Source: Nitriliruptor sp040882055
Lineage (GTDB): Bacteria > Actinomycetota > Nitriliruptoria > Nitriliruptorales > Nitriliruptoraceae
Assembly: GCA_040882055.1 (NCBI GenBank)
Contig: JBBECA010000050.1
Span: 1 to 26,271 of the forward strand
DNA length: 26,271 nucleotides
Direction: 5' to 3'
Positions 1-6,546 of the stretch are shown piece by piece. The notes under the pieces were generated by a model. That model searched no databases. It was not told where the DNA came from and saw only the letters and a program-made list of their open reading frames with translations. Within the stretch, counting starts at the first letter, position 1. Each line of letters opens with the position of its first letter. A program made the translations under genes and the position numbers.

Positions 1-590
1 GCGTCCCGGAGCTGGCGTCCATCCTTGAGGTAGAAGAACAGCACGACCGTCATCAGCAACAGGCCGGCGACGAACTCGACGGCCACGAGCGCGGCGGAGC
101 TGGCCTGCCCCGCCACGTCACCGGCCTCGCCGAGCTGTTCCTGCGCGAACGCGAGCGCGTCGCCGAACCCCTCGACCCCGATACCGAGCGGGTCGTCCTC
201 CAGCAGCCCCTCGAGCTGACCGACACCCTCGGCGGCGGAGTCGAGCAGGTCCGGCAGCTGCGACACCACGAGGGCGATGACCCCGGCCAGCACGCCGAAG
301 AACACCGCCAGGGCGCCGAGGACGGTCACCAACGCCGCGGCGGCGCGAGGCAGACCGGCGCGGGCCAGCCGGTCGGTGACCGGCGCGAGCAGCGATGCCG
401 GGAACAGCGCGAGGACCACCGGGATGACCACGATGGTGAGCGCGGAGGCGACGTACCCGAGCAGCGCCAGGATGAGCGCGATCCCCACCAGCGCCCAGGC
501 GTAGCGCCCGACTCGCACCAGGGTCGGCTGACGGTCGGATCCGGGCGCACCGCTCCCACCGGGCTCGATCGGATCGTCGCTGGCGTCCAC
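1..590 (-). CDS. AI-2E family transporter, N-terminal part (runs off the window)
   Basis: About 196 codons are present, reading leftwards off base 1, so the C-terminal part is missing. A polar N-terminus (about 35 residues) is followed by two adjacent hydrophobic helices (about residues 35-80), a third helix pair around 90-125, a long acidic soluble stretch (about 128-165), then a helix ending in FFYLKDG at residues 185-191. That order and the F-Y-L-x-D-G signature are typical of AI-2E/PerM-like membrane proteins (PF01594), which include exporters and Na+/H+ antiporter-like members; the substrate cannot be told from sequence. I chose GTG at 590. An in-frame GTG at 716 would add an Arg-rich, low-complexity extension and lies inside a palindrome, so it is less likely. 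The gene is divergent from the dehydrogenase at 744. Confidence 0.8.
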   Translation of the reverse strand, partial: MDASDDPIEPGGSGAPGSDRQPTLVRVGRYAWALVGIALILALLGYVASALTIVVIPVVLALFPASLLAPVTDRLARAGLPRAAAALVTVLGALAVFFGVLAGVIALVVSQLPDLLDSAAEGVGQLEGLLEDDPLGIGVEGFGDALAFAQEQLGEAGDVAGQASSAALVAVEFVAGLLLMTVVLFFYLKDGRQLRD

Positions 591-713
591 GGGCGGCCGT
601 CGGTCGCGGGGGGAACCGACCCTACGACGGCGACGGCGAGGCTTCAGGGAGCGACCACCATCCCGCGACCGTGCGGTCGTGCTGACGCGGAACCGGCCGC
701 GCGCAGTTTCGGG

Positions 714-729
714 CACCCTCGGCAGGGTG
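714..729. repeat. Short perfect inverted repeat between divergent genes
   Basis: CACCCT (714-719) and AGGGTG (724-729) are perfect inverted repeats separated by CGGC. They lie 15 bp before the ATG of the dehydrogenase and in the divergent gap with the AI-2E gene. This could be an operator half-site pair or a chance palindrome in GC-rich DNA. Confidence 0.3.
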
Positions 730-743
730 AGTGGTCGTCGACG

Positions 744-1736
744 ATGGAGTTCGCCGTGCAGGACCTCGACCGACGTGTGATCGTGGTGACCGGAGGGTCG
801 AGCGGCATCGGGCTCGCGACCGTCGACCACCTCCTCGACGCGGGGAGCACCGTGGTCGCGGTGGCTCGCGGGGGCGACGCGCTCGAGCAGGTGGCTGCGG
901 CACGGTCGTCGCGACCCGGTGTGCTCGAGGTCGCGGCCCTCGACGTCACCGACGCGGCCGCGGTCGATGGGTTCGTCGCCGACCTGGTGGCGCGCCACGG
1001 GACGGTCGACGGGTGGGTGAACGCCGCCGGCATCACCACCTACGGCCGGTTCGAGACCCTCCCGGCCGAGGAGTTCGACCGGGTCGTCGCGGTGAACCTG
1101 CTCGGATCGGCCAACGGCGCCCGCGCGGTGCTCCCGCGTTTCCGCGACCAGGGCGAGGGGGTGCTGGTCAACATCGCCTCGGTCCTCGGGCGTTTCGGGA
1201 CCCCGCTGATGAGCCCGTACGTGGCCAGCAAGTTCGCGGTGCGCGGGTGGTCGCAGTCGCTGCGGATGGAGGTGCGGGATGCACCCGGCGTGTCGGTGTG
1301 TGCGGTGTTGCCCGGCCCCGTCGACACGCCGCTGTTCCAGCACGCGGGGAACCGGACGGGCGAGCGCATCGAGTCGCCATCCCTCCCCATGGACCCGGAC
1401 CGGGTCGCGGAAGCGATCGTCGGGCTGCTGCGTCGACCGCGGCGCGAGGTGGTGGTGGGGCAGGCGTCACGGCTGCTCTTCCTCGCCTTCGCGGTGGCAC
1501 CGGGGGTCGCCGAGCGGGTGCTCGGCCCCGCGATGGCCTGGGACCACACCGCCGGCGGTGCGCAGGCGCCGACCGCTGGGGCGCTGGACCGGTCGGGCGG
1601 CGAGGGCCAGCCCGTCGGGGGGTGGCGGCTCGTACCGCTGCCGCACGTGCGGCGCCTGATCCGTGGTGCGGGCGCGCTGGCGGGCGGGGCGATCCTCAGC
1701 GGCGTGGCGGCAGCTGCCGAGCGCCGACGGCGTTGA
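744..1736 (+). CDS. Short-chain dehydrogenase/reductase (SDR) with C-terminal extension
   Basis: A 330-residue NAD(P)-dependent oxidoreductase of the classical SDR family. The nucleotide-binding motif TGGSSGIG is at residues 16-23, the NAAG structural motif at 93-96, and the catalytic set is S146, Y159 and K163 in the YxxxK arrangement. Arg at 42 after the second beta strand favours NADP(H), which is inference. The core ends near residue 245. The rest is an unusual tail of about 85 residues containing a short hydrophobic segment (about 240-255), another hydrophobic stretch near residues 308-325 and a terminal ERRRR, so it may be membrane-attached. The substrate is unknown. The start is the first ATG, with only a weak ribosome site before it. 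The gene is convergent with thiQ, 49 bp away. Confidence 0.85.
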   Translation: MEFAVQDLDRRVIVVTGGSSGIGLATVDHLLDAGSTVVAVARGGDALEQVAAARSSRPGVLEVAALDVTDAAAVDGFVADLVARHGTVDGWVNAAGITTYGRFETLPAEEFDRVVAVNLLGSANGARAVLPRFRDQGEGVLVNIASVLGRFGTPLMSPYVASKFAVRGWSQSLRMEVRDAPGVSVCAVLPGPVDTPLFQHAGNRTGERIESPSLPMDPDRVAEAIVGLLRRPRREVVVGQASRLLFLAFAVAPGVAERVLGPAMAWDHTAGGAQAPTAGALDRSGGEGQPVGGWRLVPLPHVRRLIRGAGALAGGAILSGVAAAAERRRR

Positions 1737-1785
1737 TCCGCGCGGAGACGCGGCGCTGACGCGCCCGGACGCTCCGTGTCCGTGC

Positions 1786-2808
1786 TCAGCTGCGCCCGGT
1801 GGGTGGCAACACCCGGAGCATGCGGGTGTCGAGCGTGAGACGGACGTGGTCACCCACCTGGGGCGTGCCGAGCCCCCGGACCGGCACCTCGACCGGCCTG
1901 CCGGCCACCTCGAGGTGCAGCACGTGGTGGTCGCCGGCGAACCGCCGGGCCACGACCTGCCCGTGCAGTTCGCCGTCGGGGTCGAGCTCGAGCGCACCCG
2001 GGAGCAGGAGCACCAGGACGTCACCGCGCAACGGGGTGGTGACGGGCAGGGCCCCGAACGGCGTGGTGACGTCGCTGGGTCCGCTCCGGGCCGGGAGCAG
2101 CTGGTGGAGGCCGAGGAAGCGCGCGACGTCGGCGTCGGCGGGGCCGTGCCACAGCTCGTCCGGGGTGCCGATCTGGGCGATCCGACCGGACCGCATCACG
2201 GCCACCCGGTCCGCGAGCGTCAGGGCCTCGTCCTGGTCGTGGGTCACGTGCAGGACGGTCGCTCCGGACTCGGCGAAGACGCGGGGCAGTTCGATGAGCA
2301 GGCGGTCCCGCAGGCCCCGGTCGAGCGAGCCGAGCGGCTCGTCGAGCATCAGCAGCCGCGGGCGAGGGGCGAGCGCGCGGGCCAGGGCGACACGCTGCGC
2401 TTCGCCGCCGGAGAGCTCGGTGACGCTGCGGTGGCCGTACCCCGCGAGGTCGACCAGCCCGAGCACCTCCTCGACACGGGCCGCGACGTCGGTCGCCGCC
2501 CACCCACGCATCCGCGGTCCGAAGGCGATGTTGTCGCCGACCGTGCGGTGGGGGAAGAGGGCGTGGTCCTGGAACGCGAGGCCGAGGCCGCGCTGGTCCG
2601 GTCGCCGACCGGCGAGGTCCTCGCCCCCCAGGTGGATCGACCCAGCGGCGGCCGGCTCGAGCCCGGCGATCGCGCGCAGCAGGCTCGACTTGCCGCAGCC
2701 GGACGGGCCGAGGACCGCGACGACCTCGCCCTCGGCGACGTGGAGCGACACGCCGTCGACGGCGAGGGTGTCGCCGTAGCGCACGGTGAGGTCACGCACC
2801 TCGAGCAT
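1786..2808 (-). CDS. thiQ: Thiamine ABC transporter, ATP-binding protein
   Basis: A 340-residue ABC ATPase with a complete nucleotide-binding domain: Walker A GPSGCGKSS at 34-42, Q-loop Q80, signature LSGGEAQ at 132-138, Walker B LLMLDEP at 152-158 and switch H190. Residues of about 235-340 form an extra C-terminal regulatory (TOBE-like) domain, longer than in the short enterobacterial ThiQ and more like the FbpC/PotA group. The ATG at 2808 shares its A with the TGA of the permease gene (TGATG), so translation is probably coupled. Last gene of the thiamine operon. The substrate assignment rests on the riboswitch, thiN and the ThiB-like binding protein; on its own the ATPase could equally be called a ferric-iron or polyamine type. 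Confidence 0.87.
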   Translation of the reverse strand: MLEVRDLTVRYGDTLAVDGVSLHVAEGEVVAVLGPSGCGKSSLLRAIAGLEPAAAGSIHLGGEDLAGRRPDQRGLGLAFQDHALFPHRTVGDNIAFGPRMRGWAATDVAARVEEVLGLVDLAGYGHRSVTELSGGEAQRVALARALAPRPRLLMLDEPLGSLDRGLRDRLLIELPRVFAESGATVLHVTHDQDEALTLADRVAVMRSGRIAQIGTPDELWHGPADADVARFLGLHQLLPARSGPSDVTTPFGALPVTTPLRGDVLVLLLPGALELDPDGELHGQVVARRFAGDHHVLHLEVAGRPVEVPVRGLGTPQVGDHVRLTLDTRMLRVLPPTGRS

Positions 2809-4511
2809 CAGAACCGCCCCACGTCGCCGACGCGGAAGCGGTCGATCACCAGCAACGCCGAGGCGGTCACGACCATCAGCATGGTCGATAGCGCCATGGC
2901 CTGCCCGAAGTTGGCCGCCCCGGGGCGGCCGAGCGCGCGGAAGATCGCCACCGGGACCGTCGGGAGTTCGGCGCGCGCGATGAAGACCGTCGCGCCGAAC
3001 TCGCCGACCGCGACCGCGAACGCGAAGCCGGCCGCGACGAGGGCCGTCCGGGCCACGATCGGCAGGTCGATCTCGCGCCAGATGCGTCGCGGCGGCGCTC
3101 CGAGGACCCCGGCAGCGCCGCGCAGCCGGTCGTCGATGGCCTCGATGGCGGGCACGAGGCTGCGTACCACGAAGGGTGTGGCGATCAGCGCCTGTGCGAT
3201 CGGAACCAGCAGGGGGCTGGCGCGCAGGTCGAACGGTGGCCGGTCGAGGCTGATCAGGAACCCGAAGCCGACGGTGACCGCCGAGGTGCCGAGCGGCAAC
3301 ATCAGGCCGCGATCGATCGCGCGGGTGAGCCGCCCACGCCGGCCGGTGACCGCGACCGCGGTGCACGTACCGATGACCGTCGCCATCAGCGCCGCGGCGA
3401 CCGCGAACGTCAACGAGTTGCGCACCGCCTCGAGCGGCGCCACCGACAGCACGGTGCCGCGTTCCTGCGTCGCCAGGCCGGTGAAGTTCGTCAGCCCGTA
3501 GCCACCGTCGGTGGCCAGCGCGCGCTCGACGAGCACCGCGGGGGGCGCGAGCAGCAGCACGGTGATGACGGCGAGGTTCGCGCGGAGGAACCAGCGCTCG
3601 CCCACGGTCGCCGGGCGGTGCAGCGCCTCGTCCGCCGCTCGGGGGGTGCGGGGTACCGCACGCCGCTGTAGGCGGCCGTAGACCGTCAACGCGACCAGCA
3701 CCGCGACCAACTGCAGCAGGGCGAGCACGCTGGCGAGCGGCAGATCGAGGAGCTGCACCGTGGCGCGGTGGATCTCGACCTCGATGGTCGCCAGGCCCGG
3801 ACCACCGAGCAGCAGGACCACCCCGAAGGAGGTGAAGGTGAACAGGAACACGATCGCGGCGCTCGCGGCGATCGCGGGCCGCAGCAGCGGCAGCGCCACC
3901 TCGCGGGCCGCACGCCACCGTGACGCGCCGAGGCTGCGTGCCGCGTCCTCGAGGCGCGGATCGAGGTTCGCCCACGCGCCGCCGACCGTGCGTACCACCA
4001 CCGCGTAGTTGAAGAACGCGTGCGCGAGCAGGATGGCGGCCACCGTCCGGCGCAGGTCGACGGTCGGTGCACTGGCCCCGAACACCGCCGTGAGCGCCCC
4101 GTTGATCGGCGACCGCGGACCGAGCAGCGCCAGGAACGCGCTGCCGACCACGACGGTCGGGAGCACGAACGGCACCAGGACGAGCGCCGACACCGTCCGG
4201 CGGCCCCGGAAGCGCAGGCGCGACAGCGCGTACGCCCCCGGGAGGCCGAGGGCGAGCGTGAGGACCGTCGACGCCACCGCCTGCCACAGGGTGAACCACA
4301 CCACGCCACGGACCGAGCTGCTGCCGAGGACCGCGACGACCTCGCTCGGATCGAGGACGCCGTTCGGCGCCAGGCCACGCCAGACGATCGCGGCCACGGG
4401 CTGGAGGAAGAACACGGCCAGGAAGAGCGCCGGCAGGGCGAGCAGCGCGAGCTGCCCGCCCCGCGTCAGCGTCGGACGTGGGGCGCGAGCGTCAGCCCGC
4501 GCCGGAGCCAT
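2808..4511 (-). CDS. thiP: Thiamine ABC transporter, fused double permease
   Basis: A 567-residue inner-membrane permease with two fused binding-protein-dependent transport domains, roughly residues 20-280 and 300-565, each with about six hydrophobic helices. Each half has an EAA-type coupling loop: LGASRWRAAREVALPLLRP in the first and GAPPRRIWREIDLPI in the second, which dock onto ThiQ. The length and two-in-one build match ThiP/FbpB-type permeases (about 540 residues). The ATG at 4511 overlaps the TGA of thiB by one base (TGATG). It would form the membrane channel for thiamine delivered by the upstream lipoprotein. Confidence 0.87.
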   Translation of the reverse strand: MAPARADARAPRPTLTRGGQLALLALPALFLAVFFLQPVAAIVWRGLAPNGVLDPSEVVAVLGSSSVRGVVWFTLWQAVASTVLTLALGLPGAYALSRLRFRGRRTVSALVLVPFVLPTVVVGSAFLALLGPRSPINGALTAVFGASAPTVDLRRTVAAILLAHAFFNYAVVVRTVGGAWANLDPRLEDAARSLGASRWRAAREVALPLLRPAIAASAAIVFLFTFTSFGVVLLLGGPGLATIEVEIHRATVQLLDLPLASVLALLQLVAVLVALTVYGRLQRRAVPRTPRAADEALHRPATVGERWFLRANLAVITVLLLAPPAVLVERALATDGGYGLTNFTGLATQERGTVLSVAPLEAVRNSLTFAVAAALMATVIGTCTAVAVTGRRGRLTRAIDRGLMLPLGTSAVTVGFGFLISLDRPPFDLRASPLLVPIAQALIATPFVVRSLVPAIEAIDDRLRGAAGVLGAPPRRIWREIDLPIVARTALVAAGFAFAVAVGEFGATVFIARAELPTVPVAIFRALGRPGAANFGQAMALSTMLMVVTASALLVIDRFRVGDVGRF

Positions 4512-5665
4512 CAGCGCAGCACCGTGTCGGTCCAGGCCGCGATCCAGTCGTCCCGCTCGTCGCCGATGGTGAGCGGGTCGATCGCGTACGGCTCGGCGGC
4601 CAGCTCGGCGTGCTCGCGGAACACCTCGGGAAGCTCGGCGTCCTCGACCACCGGGTAGACGAACATCGTCAGCGGCACGTCCTCCTGGAACGGCACGCTG
4701 AGCAGGAAGTCGACCAACTGCTGCGCCGCGTCCTCGTGCTCGGTGCCACGCAGGATCCCGACGTACTCGATCTGACGGACGCAGGACGCCTGGACGACCG
4801 CGGTCGGCGGGGTGTCCACGGGCGGGTCGGCGAAGACGACCTCGGCGGCGGGTGATGAGGCGTAGGACACCACGATGGGGCGCTCACCGCCCTGTCCGCT
4901 GCCCGAGAACTCGTCGTAGTAGGCGCTCGACCAACCGTCGGTGACCAGCACGTCGTTGTCACGCAGCCGCTCCCAGTAGGGCAGCCAGCCGTCGTCACCG
5001 AACTCCTGGACCGTCGCCAGCAGGAAGGCGAGCCCGGGGGAGGAGGTCGCCGGGTTCATCACGACCGTCATGCCGGCGTAGGCCGGGTCGGCGAGGTCCT
5101 CGAGCGAGGTCGGGGGCGGCAGGGCGCCGTCCTCGAAGGCCGCGATGTCGTAGTTGAGGCAGACGTCACCGACGTCGACCGGGGTGACCCGATCGTCACC
5201 CGGCTGGAACTCGGCGGGGACGCGCTCGAGTTCGGGGGAGGCGTAGGACACGAACAGGTCCTCCTCCAGCGCGCGCGACAGGAAGGTGGTGTCGACCCCG
5301 AACAGCAGGTCGCCCTGCGGCGAGTCGGCGGTGAGGATGGCCTGGTTCAGCGCGGCTCCGGCGTCGCCGGACGGGACGATCTCGACCTCGATGCCGGTGT
5401 CCTCGGTGAACCCGGTGAGCACCTCGTCCGAGACGTCGAACGAGTCGTGGGTCAGCAGGCGGAGGGTCACCCCGTCGCTGGCTCCGCCCGGAGCACCGTC
5501 GGCGTCCTCGCCGTCGTCGCTCGGGGTGGGCTCGTCGGCCGCGTCGCCGTCGGCCGCGTCGCTGTCGGTGCTGTCGGTGCCACCGCAGGCGACGCCGAGC
5601 ACGGCGATCGTGCTGAGCGCAGCGAGCGTGCGGATGGTGCGGGAGCGGGGGTGGGCGTGGATCAC
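4511..5665 (-). CDS. thiB: Thiamine ABC transporter, substrate-binding lipoprotein
   Basis: A 384-residue extracytoplasmic binding protein. The N-terminus is basic (HPRSRT), followed by a hydrophobic stretch and a lipobox-like LGVAC with C27 as the probable lipidated cysteine. A linker rich in Asp, Ser and Gly (about 28-60) tethers it to the membrane. The mature part opens with LLTHDSF and contains GDLLFGVDTTFLSRA, closely resembling the TYDSF and GLDNN regions of ThiB/TbpA. Thiamine is the likely ligand, supported by the TPP riboswitch and thiN. The start is GTG at 5665, overlapping the thiN stop in a GTGA arrangement. Confidence 0.87.
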   Translation of the reverse strand: MIHAHPRSRTIRTLAALSTIAVLGVACGGTDSTDSDAADGDAADEPTPSDDGEDADGAPGGASDGVTLRLLTHDSFDVSDEVLTGFTEDTGIEVEIVPSGDAGAALNQAILTADSPQGDLLFGVDTTFLSRALEEDLFVSYASPELERVPAEFQPGDDRVTPVDVGDVCLNYDIAAFEDGALPPPTSLEDLADPAYAGMTVVMNPATSSPGLAFLLATVQEFGDDGWLPYWERLRDNDVLVTDGWSSAYYDEFSGSGQGGERPIVVSYASSPAAEVVFADPPVDTPPTAVVQASCVRQIEYVGILRGTEHEDAAQQLVDFLLSVPFQEDVPLTMFVYPVVEDAELPEVFREHAELAAEPYAIDPLTIGDERDDWIAAWTDTVLR

Positions 5666-6363
5666 GTCGGAGCTCCGATGTGGGTGAGCGGACGCACCGC
5701 GAGCAGCACACCGTCGGTCAGCACGACGGTGGCGTGCGGTGCGCTCATCTGGTTGCTGACACCCCGGGAGGAACCTGGTGGGAGCTCGCCATCCGTCAGC
5801 GGGTAGCGCAGGCCGGTCGTGGTGATGCCGCGTGCCGGTCCGTGGACCGGCAGCAAGCTCACCACCGATCCGACCGGCGCGTCCAGCTGGGTCATCCGAC
5901 CGGCGCGGACGACGTCGGTCCGGGCCACGGCGGACCAGGCCCGGACATCGACCGCCGCGTAGGCGGATCCCGCGAGGATCAACCAGTTGGCGAGGAGGTG
6001 GTCGGCGCGTCCTCCGGCCCCCCCGACCACCGTGACGCGGGTCGCGCCTGCGGCTACGGCGGCGTCGAGGGCGAGGGCGAGGTCGGTGGCGTCCTTCGCC
6101 ACCGGGTGACGCTCGACCCGAGCCCCTGCGGCCGCCGCCGCGTCGAGCTGGTCGGGATCGACCGAGTCGAGGTCACCGATGACCAGGTCGACCGCGAGAC
6201 CCAGGGGACCCGCGAGCCGGAGCCCGCCGTCGGCGGCGACGACGAACGTCGCCGCCGGTAGGTCGTCGACGTAGCCGACGCCGACCGGATCGCCGTCCGC
6301 GAGCACGACCGCCTCGACCCGCCCGACGGGGCGTGGGACGGGACGGTTGGACGGATCGATCAC
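5662..6363 (-). CDS. thiN: Thiamine diphosphokinase
   Basis: A 233-residue thiamine pyrophosphokinase that transfers pyrophosphate from ATP to thiamine to make TPP. Family motifs are all present: ADGG at 44-47, GDLDS at 63-67, KDATD at 90-94 and GGRADH at 117-122. The reading frame is open further upstream to a GTG at 6438, but those 25 codons are translated riboswitch (including the conserved AACCTGA core), so I place the start at GTG 6363. This start has GGAGGG at 6379-6374 as its ribosome site, inside the conserved 3' strand of the riboswitch. First gene of the operon, so its own product controls its synthesis. GTGA overlap with thiB follows. Confidence 0.9.
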   Translation of the reverse strand: MIDPSNRPVPRPVGRVEAVVLADGDPVGVGYVDDLPAATFVVAADGGLRLAGPLGLAVDLVIGDLDSVDPDQLDAAAAAGARVERHPVAKDATDLALALDAAVAAGATRVTVVGGAGGRADHLLANWLILAGSAYAAVDVRAWSAVARTDVVRAGRMTQLDAPVGSVVSLLPVHGPARGITTTGLRYPLTDGELPPGSSRGVSNQMSAPHATVVLTDGVLLAVRPLTHIGAPT

Positions 6364-6366
6364 GCG

Positions 6367-6475
6367 ACACGCTCCCTCCGCTGGCGTTACCCAGCTCAGG
6401 TTCCACGGGTCGGTGACGCGCGCCGGAGCGCCGGTCACCCTCTCAGCCCGACTCTCGCTCGAGCTCCCCGGGTGT
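6367..6475 (-). promoter_or_regulatory. TPP riboswitch (THI element)
   Basis: Read on the minus strand the element has CGGGGAGC (6470-6463), the pyrimidine-sensing GGCTGAGAGG (6448-6439), an accessory stem with GTGAC (6438-6434) pairing with GTCAC (6417-6413), ACCC, the AACCTGA core (6402-6396), and GCCAGCGGAGGGA to 6373. Flanking ACACC (6475-6471) and GTGT (6370-6367) can close P1. All conserved TPP-binding blocks are present in order. GGAGGG (6379-6374) is both a conserved riboswitch strand and the only good Shine-Dalgarno for thiN, so TPP binding should block translation initiation directly. No separate terminator hairpin is visible. Confidence 0.95.
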
Positions 6476-6476
6476 G

Positions 6477-6493
6477 CTGACGCTGGTCAGCGT
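6477..6493. repeat. Overlapping palindromes at the thiamine promoter
   Basis: GCTGAC (6477-6482) pairs with GTCAGC (6486-6491), and ACGCTG (6480-6485) pairs with CAGCGT (6488-6493). Both are perfect and overlap the predicted -10 and start region of the thiamine transcript. Possible operator; alternatively chance. Confidence 0.3.
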
Positions 6494-6494
6494 A
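6489..6494 (-). promoter_or_regulatory. Candidate -10 box of the thiamine operon
   Basis: TACGCT on the minus strand, about 14 bp before the riboswitch, fits the actinobacterial TAnnnT consensus and would give a transcript start near 6482. No convincing -35 box is seen. It overlaps the palindrome at 6477-6493. Confidence 0.45.
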
Positions 6495-6530
6495 GCGGTG
6501 GTGGTCCCTGCCGCGACGGAGCGTCCGCTC

Positions 6531-6536
6531 TAAGGT
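6531..6536 (+). promoter_or_regulatory. Candidate -10 box of the sensor kinase operon
   Basis: TAAGGT ends 10 nt before the GTG at 6547. A start about 7 nt downstream would give an almost leaderless mRNA, which fits the lack of a Shine-Dalgarno there. The -35 region is not recognisable. Confidence 0.4.
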
Positions 6537-6546
6537 CACGGGCGAG

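Noticed and set aside
1663..3501. 612-residue open frame on the plus strand
   Set aside because: Antisense to thiQ and thiP; low-complexity Gln/Arg/Gly-rich translation, no motifs.
6364..6438. N-terminal extension of thiN to GTG 6438
   Set aside because: The 25 extra codons are the TPP riboswitch core, whose conserved blocks explain the sequence.
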